A DNA stretch of 64,000 nt from Ceratorhiza oryzae-sativae (taxonomy: Eukaryota > Basidiomycota > Agaricomycetes > Cantharellales > Ceratobasidiaceae). The position numbers and the translations under genes were made by a program. Positions 23,243-35,255 of this stretch are shown here, in pieces. Within the stretch, counting starts at the first letter, position 1. Each line of letters starts with the position of its first letter. The stretch lies in NCBI GenBank assembly GCA_030998015.1, contig JARWMV010000243.1, positions 620,001 to 684,000 of the forward strand, written 5' to 3'. The notes below the pieces were generated by a model, which was given only the letters and a program-made list of their open reading frames with translations, was not told where the DNA came from and searched no databases.

Positions 23243-23706
23243 GCAGAAGTAGAAAAGAGAGAGCATGCAAAGGGGGGGGGATTCTCAGTTTATTGGGCAG
23301 TGTATGGTTTTCGATCCTTGAGGCTGCAAGATCTTGTTTTGCCAGTTATGATGCGCTTTTTTCGCTTACTATTTGTGATGTATTATATGTAGTCGCTTCG
23401 GACGCCTAAACGCATTTATAACACCAGTTTTTGATACCGATGGCTTTGTTCACGCATAACCGAAAGAAAACAAACATGATTGAGTTTCCAAACGGATCTT
23501 GGTCTAATATTTCCATCAGGTTGCATGATTGTAGTACACGAGGTTTCAGAGAAGGACATCCTAGTAAATAGAAGTGGGGTTTTTCGGTGGTGAATAACAT
23601 CAGGAAAAAAAGAACATATATAGCTCCACGAGCCGAAGCAAACGGCGAGGAACTGAAAAAACTATGAAACGCATAGCACTCTCATCACAAACCAAACATT
23701 GTATTC
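23243..23706. other. Intergenic between converging genes
   Basis: 3' ends of snf5 (plus) and the CCCH gene (minus) face each other. AT-rich with several candidate polyadenylation signals. No gene seen. Confidence 0.5.
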
Positions 23707-25795
23707 TCAATTAATAACCCGGAATGCATCTGGACGATTATAGCCGGCATACTGAATACCCTTTCCGTTATAAGCCTTGGCCGGGTAATTCTTGTCAAAG
23801 GTCTCTTCACTCTCCTCATCATCGTCACGGTATAACTGACTGGGCGGTCCAGCCCGAGTGACACCCATCTGGGCCAACCGTTCTGCTGTGGTTGAGCCAG
23901 AGACAGAGTTCTGGAACGCCAGTTTGGTCTGCACTAGTTTATTAGGAGTACCTTGGCGTGCCTTGGCGGCCTTCTTATTAGGTGAAGGCGTAGGAATGGG
24001 TGTAAAGTCGGTGTTTGATGACGACGATCCGTTGCGCGTGTGCGCAGCGGAGAGGTAAGAGGCCAGGAGGACTCGATCGTCGTCAGAGCCGAGAATGGAG
24101 GGTGGCACAGGTGAACCATGCATGCCAGCTTTGTACATGTCAATCGTGGCGATGTAGCCGAATGGAATATGATACGTACGAGCTGAGAACTTGCATTTGC
24201 CCTCTTTGTACCAGTCGCAGTTTCGGCCTTGGGGACATGCATGAGCAAACGGGCATTCGTCATCCGTGCACTCTTGGCCTGCCGATCATTGCATTGTGGA
24301 TTCAAATCGTGCCAACGTGGCGCCTTCTACGGTGGCTTACCCTTGACCGTAACCAAACAAGGGTTCTGCTTGACAAGATCGCGTAAATCTGCAGTCATTT
24401 CTGGGGACAATTCGTATTCGTGGCCATAGGGACAGAGTGTCTGTTAATCACACGTTAGATGAGGAAACACGACAGAATACCACAGCTACATACCCCCATT
24501 GGACACCCCTTCCTCGTGAGATAGTGGTGGTTGCACACACGAGGCTTTACTGCGGACACTTTAGCTATGGTTTTCAAATTGTTCGACCATTCAAGACTTA
24601 CAGCCCTAGGGGGACAGTCAGCACTATAAAAAGACAATGGAACAAGCTTTCACCTTGAGTGTGACGACGTTTGCCTTGAAGTTTTTCCCAGTTGGCACCA
24701 CGATCTTGCTGGATAAGGGTGCGGGCGTACTCGATCCCGTGGTTTTCGTCCCACTCTTGGTCCGATTTATCCCTGGCGCTGAGGTCGCCACATTGGTGTT
24801 TATCTGAGCACTAGGAACAGTCTTAGGCGACAGTTTTGTCGGCAAAAATACGCCATTGTTCTCTAAACAAGGCAAGTTGAGTGCTTTGATTTCGGCAGCG
24901 AGCTGGGTGTAAGACTGCAAGAGCACAATTTTATCGAGGTAGCCTTCGTTTTGGATAGTGGCCAAGTTATTTGTGTAGCCGTTATCGTGTCCTCCGCCAA
25001 AATAAATCTTCTTGACTGGATGAAATTGCGCTTAGACAAATTCAGTTTAAAAAATGTGGGACTGACCGTGAGGAAACCGAATAAAAATCCGCATTTGTTC
25101 TATGTGACATAAAATGACTCAGTCGCGTGACGAGCGCTGGTGGCGATATCCTCACCTCGAATCTTAGCATCGGCGGCTTCTTTGCCAACACCAACATCCA
25201 GCATACTCATCAGAGGGGAAGCCGTATTGAACCCGGTGATGAATGCATTGAAAGTTCCAGGCTGAATCCCGAGATAGGTCTTGAGTGTCTTTCCAAGCCC
25301 TTCGCGGTTGAAGAATATATGGACAAGCAAGTCTTGGTTGGAGCCGTAATGCCCATGATATGCCGACGAAGCCTCAAGGCGGCACTTCGGCCGCCTTCCG
25401 CCCCGAGGATGAGCAAGTCTTCATTAAATATGCAACCATCCCCGTCTATCAAGCAGAGCAAAAGAGAAGCGGATGCTTCAGTCTATAGGATATTAAGATG
25501 GTAAACCATCGAGCAGACGCGGTGTGCGATCGTACTCACTTGTGCAACCGAATTATGGTTCTGCTTCAAAGTGGCGATCTCTTGCTTGAGTATCGCAATT
25601 TCACTATCACAATTTCGATGCGCGTTCTTCCATACTGTTACTTCTCGCTCTGCATCGGCGATGAGATCTACGGCACGATATGGAAAGCAACGCTTCTTCT
25701 AAGAATCCAACGCATGACTCGATTAATCTAGTCCCACCTTTCTGGCTATTGGCAAGCTCTTGAAAACGTTCTACGAGGGACTGGGTACCCGTCAT
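23707..25795 (-). CDS. CCCH zinc-finger protein with DUF7923-type domain
   Basis: Start at 25795 (MTGTQSLVERFQELA). A coiled-coil segment follows (WKNAHRNCDSEIAILKQE), then a domain with LCLIDGDGCIFNEDLLILG, VHIFFNREGLGKTLKTYLG, MLDVGVGKEAADAKIR and KKIYFGGGHDNGYTNNLA. That order fits the domain found next to C3H1 fingers in many fungal proteins. The C-terminal half has KPRVCNHHYLTRKGCPMG and CTDDECPFAHACPQGRNC, i.e. CCCH-type fingers, and ends FRVIN-TGA at 23709..23707. The pairing suggests an RNA- or nucleic-acid-binding protein. Between GGRSAA and NQDLLVHIF the frame changes. Either a 53-base intron from GTGCCG is removed, or one base is missing near 25375. Confidence 0.75.
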
Positions 25796-26507
25796 CTTAC
25801 AGGTCGAAACAAAGGATTCTTGAACACGAGACAAATCCAAGGTGTGGAGCGGTTAAACCGAGCTGGCGGAAGACCTTCCAACGATAAACAAGTGGCAAGT
25901 CGGTACGATCGACGATATGATGATAGAGAATATAAAGAATAGAACTAAACGAGAGAAAGGCTTTTGGCGTGTTCAGGTGAATGTTTAGGAGCGAAACAAG
26001 TCGTCAGTCTCGTGGCGGTTAAGAACCCAAGGCGATACGTTATGTAATTTCCCTGAAGGGTTCAGCGATGGCAATAATATCCACACTGTGATCGCTCCCG
26101 ACATCGTCTGTTTTCTGAGCGCTTGTCGCCAGCCTAGTTGACTCCTTGTAGCCAAAGGGCTAGGGTTATAAATTGACTAACACAATACTGGCCTTTTGAA
26201 CGATATGGGGCTGGCGCCCAACGTTTCTGCGTGCATATGCCGGTTGAGACTGTACCTAATGAATGCCCAGATACATTCGCTCCGCGTCGCCCGCTACACA
26301 CAATATGTCATGTCTTTGACTGAGTTTGCTGTCATGATGGGTGTGCGGAATATCAAAGGAATATGTTGGGGTCAGCACCGTCCTTGATCATCCGCAGATC
26401 ACGAGACTATATTTGGACAGAGAGATGGATGGTCACCTGACCCAAATTTTGACTTATTGCATCACCAGCCGCCCGCACTCACATCGAATATCTCGAATAC
26501 CACTCGA
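25796..26507. other. Divergent intergenic region (CCCH gene / DBP4)
   Basis: Shared promoter space of two divergent genes. Short open frames such as 26196-26387 show no family features. Confidence 0.5.
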
Positions 26508-29272
26508 ATGTCGACCGGGGACGCAACGAGAAAGAAGAGAAAGTCTGCTCCTGAGCGACCCCTTGCTAAAGGCAAGCCCCGGAGGTTGGCTGAAGATGCG
26601 AAACTCCAGGAGCTGGAAAAGTCGGTTCAAGACTTTGTAGGTGCGAAACGATGTTGCTGAAATCGCAAATGGCTGATCTAGCTTTCATACGCTAGCACGC
26701 TGACGTTACATATACTCTGTTTGATGACTTGCCTATATCGACCGCTACCAAACGGGGTATGTACCCGCTCGATTCACACTTGCACAATCTCACCAGATAC
26801 CCAAGGCCTCAAGAAGGCTTTCTACACGACCATGACGGACATACAAGCAAAGAGTCTACCAATTAGTCTTAAAGGAAAAGACATCCTCGGTTCTGCTCGA
26901 ACCGGTAGTGGCAAAACACTCTCATTTCTCATCCCAGTCCTTGAAATCCTTCATCGGCGGAAATGGGGACCCCAGGATGGACTAGGCGCGTTGATCGTAT
27001 CACCCACGCGAGAGCTTGTGAGTTTTTGGTTCTAAGCAATTATCAAAAACAGCTAATCTTTATCAGGCAATTCAAATATTCGACGTCTTGTGTGCAATTG
27101 GTGGCGGTCACAGCTTTTCGGCTGGCTTGGTTATCGGAGGTAAAAATATAAAGGACGAACGGGATCGGCTATCTCGGATGAACATTCTCGTTGCGACTCC
27201 TGGTAGACTATTGCAACATATGGATCAGACCGTAGGCTTCGAGTGTGATAACCTACAGCTCCTTGGTACGTAACTTGGCTAGCCACGCTTCATAACGGTC
27301 TGATTGTCCGGGCTAGTGCTTGATGAGGCTGATCGGATCCTGGATATGGGTTTTGCGAAGGCACTGAATGCCATAGTTGGTCACCTGCCAAGGGGGCGCC
27401 AAACGCTGTTATTCTCAGCAACCCAAACCGAATCTGTCCAGCAACTTGCTCGACTAAGCCTCAAGGAGCCTATCCATGTTGGTGTTCGTGAAGATGGGGC
27501 TAATGGTCCTGGAGTCACACCAAAGAATCTCGAACAACATTATGCTATCGTCCCTCTTAATCGAAAACTTGACGCACTCTTCGGCTTCATCAAAACACAT
27601 CTCCAGTCAAAGGCCCTTGTGTTCATGTCAAGCTGCAAACAGGTCCGCTTCGTATTCGAAACGTTTTGCAAGCTTCATCCCGGCGTTCCCCTCATGCACC
27701 TTCACGGCAAACAAAAGCAAACCAAGCGGCTCGATATATTCCAGAAATTCGCAGCTTCAAAGCATGCCTTTTTATTCGCGACCGATGTTGCTGCTCGCGG
27801 CCTTGATTTTCCTGCTGTAGATTGGGTTGTTCAGCTCGACGCCCCTGAGGATGCGGACACTTATGTTCACCGCGTTGGCCGCACTGCGCGTTATGAGCGG
27901 AAGGGCCAGAGCTTGCTCTTTTTGTGTCCTAGCGAGGAGGGTGGGATGACTGCCGCTCTCAATGCCAAAGGGATCGACATACAGCTAATCAAAATCAAAG
28001 AAAGCAAGCTTGCTTCTCTTGAAAACTCCTTGCAAAAGTTTGCATTCGAGGACCCCGACATCAAATATCTAGCACAACGGGTGAGCGCATGGACTGTTTG
28101 CAAGACTTGGTTACTTATACATCGCATAGACTTTTGTTTCCTACGTTAAATCGATTTATCTCCAGAAAAACAAATCAATATTTCAGGTCAAAAAGCTCCC
28201 GTTAGAGCAATTCGCTGCATCGCTGGGACTCCCTGGTACCCCCAAAGTGAAATTTTTCGACATGGAAGCTGCCGAGGAGCGAAAGAATGGGTCGCGTCAT
28301 TTGCGGGATGCAGAGGCAAAGACCGATGCTACTGCATCCGGCGGAAACAATTCTGAAGCTGACGATAGCGATCGGTCGGGAGATCATGAGCCCCGCGGAG
28401 TGAGGGTGGCTGATCAAGCCCCATCACCCCCCAAGGTAAGTGCTACAGATGCGTCTATGATGACGAGTGACCCAATTATCTAGGCTGCTCAAGTACGGAC
28501 CAAGTATGACCGCATGTTTGAACGAAAGAACCAAGGCATTCTATCAGAACATTACAACAAGCTCGTCGATCGCGGCACGGAGGATTCCGATTCTGGCGAT
28601 GACTTTATTACTCTCAAGAGGGCTAATCATGACCTACCAAATGAATCCAATCCACAATCTCGGGCCAACTCCTCCCTCCATGGTATCGATCGGGAAGACG
28701 TCTCTAAACGCAAGCTGAAGATCGGGCAGTCCAAAAGTGCGATGCTGAAATACAAACCGGGTGGAACAAAGCTTGTTTTCGATGAGGAAGGAGGCGCGCA
28801 CCCGCTGTACGAAATGCGGGACGACTCGGCCTTCGTTTCGGAGGCTGGTGGAGATATAGTTGGTGCAGGAAATGCATACGTCAATGAAGTTCGCATGAGG
28901 ATGCAAGACGAAGATGTCGTAGACAAAGCGGAAGCCAAGAGCAAGAAGCAGGAGAAGAAAAGAAAGAGAAGGGAGCGGGAACTTGAGGCATGTTTCATCA
29001 GTCGCGTTCCCGTGCGAAGCTAATGCGACTTTGGCAGGGGGGATTGGCGACCAGTGGCCCCACTATTCGAGCAGTCGAAGAAGATGATGACTATGCTTCA
29101 CCTGATTTTGATGGGCTAAGCTTGGCGCTTGGCTCAGAGGATGAAGCGCCGATATCAGCCACCATCCAAACGCCAAAAACCAGTTGTTGATGCCTCAGGG
29201 AGACGTGGCGCCCACGCGATAATGGTTGACGAAGAGCTGGCTCTGAAGTTGCTGCGCGGTAACGCATTATAG
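26508..29272 (+). CDS. DBP4: ATP-dependent RNA helicase DBP4 (DDX10 family), ribosome biogenesis
   Basis: DEAD-box helicase of the nucleolus needed for early 18S rRNA processing. Eight exons (26508..26636, 26696..26756, 26806..27017, 27067..27265, 27317..28080, 28187..28435, 28484..28987, 29038..29272) give about 783 residues. Motifs in order: Q-motif around [65 protein letters not shown] and HRVGRTAR. After the core comes the family-typical acidic/basic tail ([15 protein letters not shown]). The last intron (28988..29037) uses a GC-AG pair. In the last exon the frame must move by +1 near 29143 to reach the expected C-terminus ([11 protein letters not shown] ... [11 protein letters not shown]), otherwise it stops at 29190. 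Confidence 0.93.
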
Positions 29273-29553
29273 CTTTATACATGCCGTTTGTTTTATATTT
29301 ATATTCAAAATTTCCCGAATGCCGAGCGCGCTGCTGCGTATGGGTTGAACGAACAAACCGGCGCTTGTTGACAATGAATTTGTCTGATCAGTTCGCCCAC
29401 CAGTGCGCCTGCACCATCACGCTTATTCTTGGAAGCTACCTGGAACGGTCCTCCTCTGTGTTTCTACTGCATGATATTCTTGCCTCGCCAAACAACCATT
29501 AGGGTTTAATGCCAACGGACCATATACAACTTTCACCAAGAGCCACCACCACC

Positions 29554-31426
29554 ATGCGCGATCTTGACGAAGCTGCCCCAGAACAACCTCTTTTGTTGGC
29601 ACATGAGATTCCCGAATCGAATGAAAAGTCTGGAAGGAGATTATGTCTACTTCTTGGAGGGTCGTTCTTTCTGTTTGGGTTAATGAATAATGGTGAGAAA
29701 ACCTACGGGTCACCAATTCATTGTGATTGACGACTCACCTGGACGTGACTAGTTTTATACGTTATTATATTGTCTGCTGCCCTAGATTTGGTACCTCCGT
29801 CGACGCCGAAGGGGATCATTGCGTTTTGCAATATCGCCCCCGCTTTGGTAGGCTTGATCATCGATGCCAGGAACCCCTTCGCATTGAAGCATATCGATCT
29901 AGGTTGCCAAAGTCGGTTGGCCCTACTTCCTTAAAGGAAAAATTCGATATACAAAGCGATTGATTAGCTGCTGCGCACTGAGCGTTAGTGGGATGCTCAT
30001 TGTGGCGGGGTTTGAAACGCTCTCGGCCCGACTCTTGGGCATCGCGTTTGCCTCGTTTGCAAGCGGACTCGGAGAGCTCACGTTTCTGCAACTTTCGACC
30101 ACATACCACCCCGCGAACGTCGCGGGGCATTGTGTCGGGTACTTTGCTAGTGGCACAGGAGCTGCGGGCCTTGTTGGCGCGGGGCTGTGGTGGGAGCTTA
30201 GGGGTCTCGGAGTCCGTCTCGGAGTGGGATTGTCGGCTGTGAGTACCGAGCATTGATTTCTCGAATATCTTGAAACAGCTTCATTGACTCATACTATATA
30301 GATCCTGCCCTTTTCCATCCCACTTGCGTATTTCCTTGTTCTTCCTCCTCCCGATGACTATTCATCATTGGTAGGCAGCGAGGTCAGCTGGTCGAATGGG
30401 GCATCGGAATACACTGCCATTCCTGAGGATGAACAGACTCTTCAGACGTCAGGCCAGTCGATGTCACTACAGCGATTAGTCCACACACTGGCCTCACGCC
30501 AGCAGATAAGTGGAGGTTAGTGAGACCACTGCTTTTAAAGTACATGCTCCCCTTGTGTGAGTGTTTCTGTTGCTAAATGTCAGCTAAGCTGATAAAGGTT
30601 CTAGTCTGTGTTTACACTGTGCGTCTGATTTTGTAGCTAACATATGGACCCAACCTGACCCATATCAGTTCGAGTACACTATTAACCAGGTATCTGAGTT
30701 TGAATAATGCCATAAAGTTCTCGAGCTAACTTTCCTTAGGGCATATCGCCAACTCTTGTTTATCCCGTTCCAACTGTGCAAGATCATCCTGTGCTTGGTA
30801 GCATCATAAAATCAACACGAGATTACTATCCGCTCTGGCAGGTGAGCAACGTGTTCTCTCCTTCATCTCGGGACCATGCCATGCGACTCTGACGTGACCC
30901 TCGCAGTTGATCTACCAGGCGTTTGTCTTCCTCTCACGCTCCTCTATCTCGCTTGGAATACCGGCCCTCATCCGGCCTCCTTCCTCTCCCCTCCATTGTT
31001 CAAGGCTTCATCATGTCGTTTCTCGCAGTTGAAGCAGCTACTGGCTTCCTCTCGCGGGGACAACCCGAGTCCACAACGCAAGGGTCGGTTCTGCCGGTCT
31101 TAATGCTTCTTATTGCGGCCGAGGGCATCTGTGGGGGGTTAGCATAGTTCGTACCAGCTCTGCTCTTCGCGCCGCTGAAAAGCTAACTGCTGTTCAATAG
31201 TGTCAACGTGTTTTACCGCGTGGGCCAGGATTCGATTGGCGCCTTTGATCAGGGTGACATAATTTCCCGAGAAAGAGCACGACAGGAGCGGGAGTTCCGG
31301 ATCGGCAGCATTGGTTTTGCGGATAGCTCTGGTATTCTGATTGCATCACTCATCGCGATGCCGACCGAGTTAGGCCTTTGCCATGCTCAGGTGAAACGTG
31401 GCAAGCTACTCTGTAAAGATTTGTGA
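29554..31426 (+). CDS. BTN1: Battenin/CLN3-type vacuolar membrane protein
   Basis: Polytopic protein of the vacuole/lysosome membrane, linked to pH and basic amino-acid balance. Exon 1 gives MRDLDEAAPEQPLLLAHE and the first helix (SFFLFGLMNN). The next exon continues VLYVIILSAALDLVPPSTPK. Strong family blocks follow: FASGLGELTFLQLSTTYHP, GHCVGYFASGTGAAGLVGAG, FEYTINQGISPTLVYPVPT, LIYQAFVFLSRSSISLGIPA, GQPESTTQGSVLPVLML, YVNVFYRVGQ and IGSIGFADSSGIL. The reading frame breaks twice inside conserved blocks: minus one near 30480-30495 (before LTPADKWRLVRPLLLKYM) and plus one near 30965 (before SGLLPLPSIVQGF). An earlier ATG at 29509 is also in frame. Either a very recent pseudogene or two sequence errors; I favour errors. 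Confidence 0.85.
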
Positions 31427-31638
31427 AGAGCAATACTATTCGGACTTCATTTCACCAGCGCTCTTCAGTGTGACCACCGAAATCTCGTTATGCACCTCAT
31501 TTTGGCCATAAATAAAATCGCACCTCTCATAACCTGCAGGCAGGATTGATCCCTGCTCTCGATCTCCCAGCTGGTTGACGCCGACCTCGTCTCCTCCTCT
31601 CAAGTCCACTCGAACTGCTACTCTCACCCCAGCAAGTC

Positions 31639-32784
31639 ATGAAAATATTCCCATCAAATGACCAAGATAAAGCCGTCTATGGTATCAGTACGGGGTTGAA
31701 ATTTGCTTGCCATGTTCCTATGGCTTGTGGGACTGCTTCACATTTCTCGAGAAACATAGTAGGTTTCAGTCACCACAGCAAATCGTATCCTTTCTGATTT
31801 AGCGAAACCATTCAAGTATCGCCCTCCTGATGTAAATACCCCAGATGGCCCAGACATTGTTGAAGTAAGTAGAGGTGGTCAATAACCACACTTGATTCCT
31901 TATTCTAACTTACACCCTCAGATTGCTACTCTAGATGACCTGGACGAGCCAAAAAGTCGACGTAGCGGCGTCTCCAACTTATTCACGGCTCGTCTGCGCC
32001 AACAATGCGGATCGCAGAGCACTCCCGACTTGTTGAACAATCCACATACTGGCACAACCCTGCAGCTACTATTCCGCTCTCAGTCGCCCGGCCCTGGTTC
32101 AGCCAACCAACGGCCCGCTGGTCCTCGGGGTTCTGAGTTCCAGGCAATTAACATTCGTCACTGCTGGACAGCGTCCGAAATCCGTCATATGACCATTGCT
32201 AGCTTGGAATGGTACGGCTCTGAGGACGATGTCGATCATTTCTTGCTCATGCGGTTAGTACCTGCTCCAGCGATAACCATGCGCAGCGGGGACATCTGGA
32301 TGCGTCTTGAACGACGATCCAAGCATTTGAGTCGAAATTGCCTCGCGGAACAAGCAAAATATTTGATAGGCCAGTTCTCATCCGACGATGCTGTGATGCT
32401 CTCTAGCAGCAAAAATGATCTCCTAGGAGGCGATAGGTCGTTCGGGTTGAAAGAACGAGTTAAAGAGTCCGTTCCTTTCTCCTTTATGTTAGATATCCTC
32501 GATGTTGCCCATAAAAATTTGACTTCCAACGTAAGTCCTATTACAGTCACGCGTTAACGTCTGCTGAGCTAGATTCGGAGCAGATAAATGATAGCTGGAT
32601 GTATGCGACATTCATTATGGATGCAATCCATCGATTTTGCGAACCCATTACCCCCCTGAGCGATACCTCCAGTGTACATTCCAACAACCCATATCGTATA
32701 TTACAGAACCTATCAAACGACAGCGCAGAACTCAAGCGCGAAATTACATTCCAACACGATTGGGAGCTCCTAGACTTGGAGTAG
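31639..32784 (+). CDS. Trp-Cys family protein A1 (Ser replaces Cys)
   Basis: Four exons (31639..31681, 31803..31864, 31922..32530, 32584..32784) join in phase to 304 residues. N-terminal half is variable (PFKYRPPDVNTPDGPDIVE). The shared domain begins at RHCWTASEIRHMTIASLEWY, then DHFLLMRL, DIWMRLERR, DDAVMLS, PFSFMLDILDVA, and after the last intron INDSWMYATFIMDAI. Paralogues at 33665, 35256 and 48938 have the same block order. In A2 and A3 the final motif reads HCWFFA/NCWFYA; here the Cys is Ser. I know related sequences only from Agaricomycetes, without assigned function. A papain-like (permuted NlpC/P60) fold is a hypothesis. Confidence 0.72.
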
Positions 32785-33664
32785 CCGAGGAGCGGACGAA
32801 CTTGGTGTGGGGCTTTTCACTCGCTTTCCTCGTCGGTATAACCTTTCATATATTAGTTCTTTTTCGCTTTGCGTTTGAACATATGTGTTCCGGTAGTTTT
32901 GGGTGCTCGGTGGATATATGTGTTAGCCTATTGCGTCATTTGCCTTACACTGTCTTCGGTCTCCGTTTTTTTAGGCAGTTGTTCTGTACTTCGAAATACT
33001 CCCTATATTCATTATACTGCTTAGTCGGCATCGAATTATTGTTACACAAATGAACAATACATTTTGGTCAACCCCCACTCCCAGGTCGTGGAACAGGTGC
33101 CTGGCCCTTGAGCCACTGCATGTTCGGAGTCAACATCAGCAAGCAGGGCGTTCGCTTCACAGTAAAATCAAAAAAAAACAACCCGAGGCCAAGTTACATA
33201 GGCGAAGGATTGATGGCCTTTCCAAGCTACCCAATGCGCCTCATGTATGCCTCACTTTCAGGGTCAGGCGCCTTTATATTGGGTTTTATTCACATGCAGT
33301 GCCTCATACAGGGAATAGGGGGAAGATGCCCGACTAGGTTGAATTTGGCATTTTGCCGGCGCCCTTCATCTTTGAAGGATTGCGCACTTGCCCAACAAGG
33401 TCTCGCTTCAAACCCGAAAATGTTTCGGCTTGCGAGCGTTTAAAAATCGATGAGCTTCATGGCTATGCCGGTGCATGTCTCCCGTCATAAACCCCCTTGC
33501 GGTGCACATGGGAGGACGCAATGTATGCCTTGTTATGATTTCATTTGGAGTATATAGCCTTCGGATCGGCCCTTTGGCTCATCCCGCCTCGTACTTCAGC
33601 CCCCGAAGAGACGCTCTTGCGGCTGCGCCTCGATCTTCACCTTACTGCTTGTGTATGCTGCATA
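32785..33664. other. Intergenic between family members A1 and A2
   Basis: AT-rich. Open frames at 33050-33440 on the plus strand have no family features. Contains the promoter of A2. Confidence 0.4.
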
Positions 33665-34642
33665 ATGGTCAAGTCTAGCTGCGTCGCAACCATCGCCAGA
33701 GAGGCATTCAATAGCTTGGCTGGTTTCATAGATGACCACGCTCTGGTGAGCTGAACTTATCAACGTAAAATGATGCTACTTCCGCTGAATAATAAGTTGT
33801 AGACCGGCGAGAGCATGAGTCAGCGGGTTGATACTCTACTCAGACCTCTGAAACGTCTTGACTTTTCCAATTTCGTCCGGGCATTTGGTCATAACAACCC
33901 CGAGATACTTCAAACTGGTGGAAACCCGAGGGCTAATCTTGACTCTAAACTTCACACCGCCGTAGGAATTTCCAGCCAGGCACTAGGATGTTTAAGAGGC
34001 ATGGAGGTGCATGTCAAGGACTTGTTCACTGCGTGGACGGAACAGCGTACAAACGCATTCATGCTACGGCGCATTGAGTGTTTTCGCGAAAAATACGGCG
34101 CCCACCACGAGTATCTTATCGCCCAGATAGCGAACAAGGACGCCCCTACAGAAGAAACCAATGGTTTATGGTTACGCTTAGAGCGTCGACCAAAAACGAC
34201 TGAAGCCATGAAAGATTACGTATCGGGATTCATGGGGGCCTTTGAAGCACACGACATTGTCACTATATCACGTCAAAGAGAACACCTTCTACATCGAGAG
34301 GGCGAAGGACCAGCGTTTCGAGCTTCGATGGTATTTCCCGAGCACATATCGCTCACGTATGTGCTTAATCTGTTGAAAATCATTCATGAAGTGTCTCCGA
34401 CGTATCACATCGTTGGGGTGAGTTGTTCTGTTCACTATGTTTATTTTCATGGCTCAAGCCAAAAAATTGCTTAGGCACACTGCTGGTTCTTTGCCTCGGT
34501 GATCGTCGAGGCACTCACGCGTCGTGGTGTGTGGGAGCAACAACAAGCCCATTGGCACAACCACTGGAAATGCAAAAACTACGTGAACAGAGAACAATAT
34601 AATACGATATTATCACGAATCGAAAGTCTGAAATGGGACTAA
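33665..34642 (+). CDS. Trp-Cys family protein A2 (Cys present)
   Basis: Three exons (33665..33745, 33803..34417, 34475..34642) join in phase to 287 residues. Blocks shared with the paralogues: EVHVKDLFTAWTEQ, MLRRIECFREKYG, LWLRLERRPKT, HDIVTIS, LTYVLNLLKIIHEVSPTY, then directly after an intron AHCWFFASVIVEAL. The sequence before the first block (TLLRPLKRLDFSNFVRAFG) is not shared. The order 'SPxY, small residue, x-[N/H]-C-W, hydrophobic helix' resembles the Asn-Cys helix start of permuted NlpC/P60-like (LRAT, PPPDE) folds. The start was chosen as the ATG giving an uninterrupted first exon, and another exon upstream is possible. Confidence 0.7.
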
Positions 34643-35255
34643 GGGAAATCAAATCAACTCTATGTGGTAATTATCAGGGGTAGTTGCTATAATGGTATTT
34701 ATAGTATATTTATAATTGTTACCTATGCCAGCGCCTTATATTGTCAGCCTTGTATATGTTTCTGATGGTTCATGGGCATCATCTCCTATGTAGTTTCTGA
34801 AATCTTATCATTCCATTGGTTTTATGGTCATTCAAACCCCGCGTCTATTCTATTTCAACTGCATCGTCCTTCCTAGACATCAATTGCCTCGTGTTGGAGC
34901 GTTGGGGTCTAGGGCAAGATACCCCGGTTCTTGCTTTCTGTCGGAGATTGTCCGAGCCGGTGGCGACTCAACCCCTATCTACGCTACTTAAGCAGTACAC
35001 GCGTGCCCCAGAAACATTCAGTAGCGCTCCTCGGCAAGGGTCTCAGGAGCAGACGCTATTATGCCGCGTGTTCATCAAGATTGACACCCTCCCTACACCT
35101 CTACACCTGCCTAGCAATGTGCCTTGAGCCTATGCTTGAAGTGGCTTTTTATGTGTTTAATCGCTCACCCATCAACTCGACTCCTCTCCACGTTGTCCAA
35201 GCGGATATATGTTCGTCACTCGCCCCAACAGCCAGCTCACCCAACCTCCCCTCCC
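34643..35255. other. Intergenic between family members A2 and A3
   Basis: Very AT-rich just after A2 (34650-34800), then an open stretch on the plus strand (34816-35255) without recognisable features that may hold the A3 leader. Confidence 0.4.
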
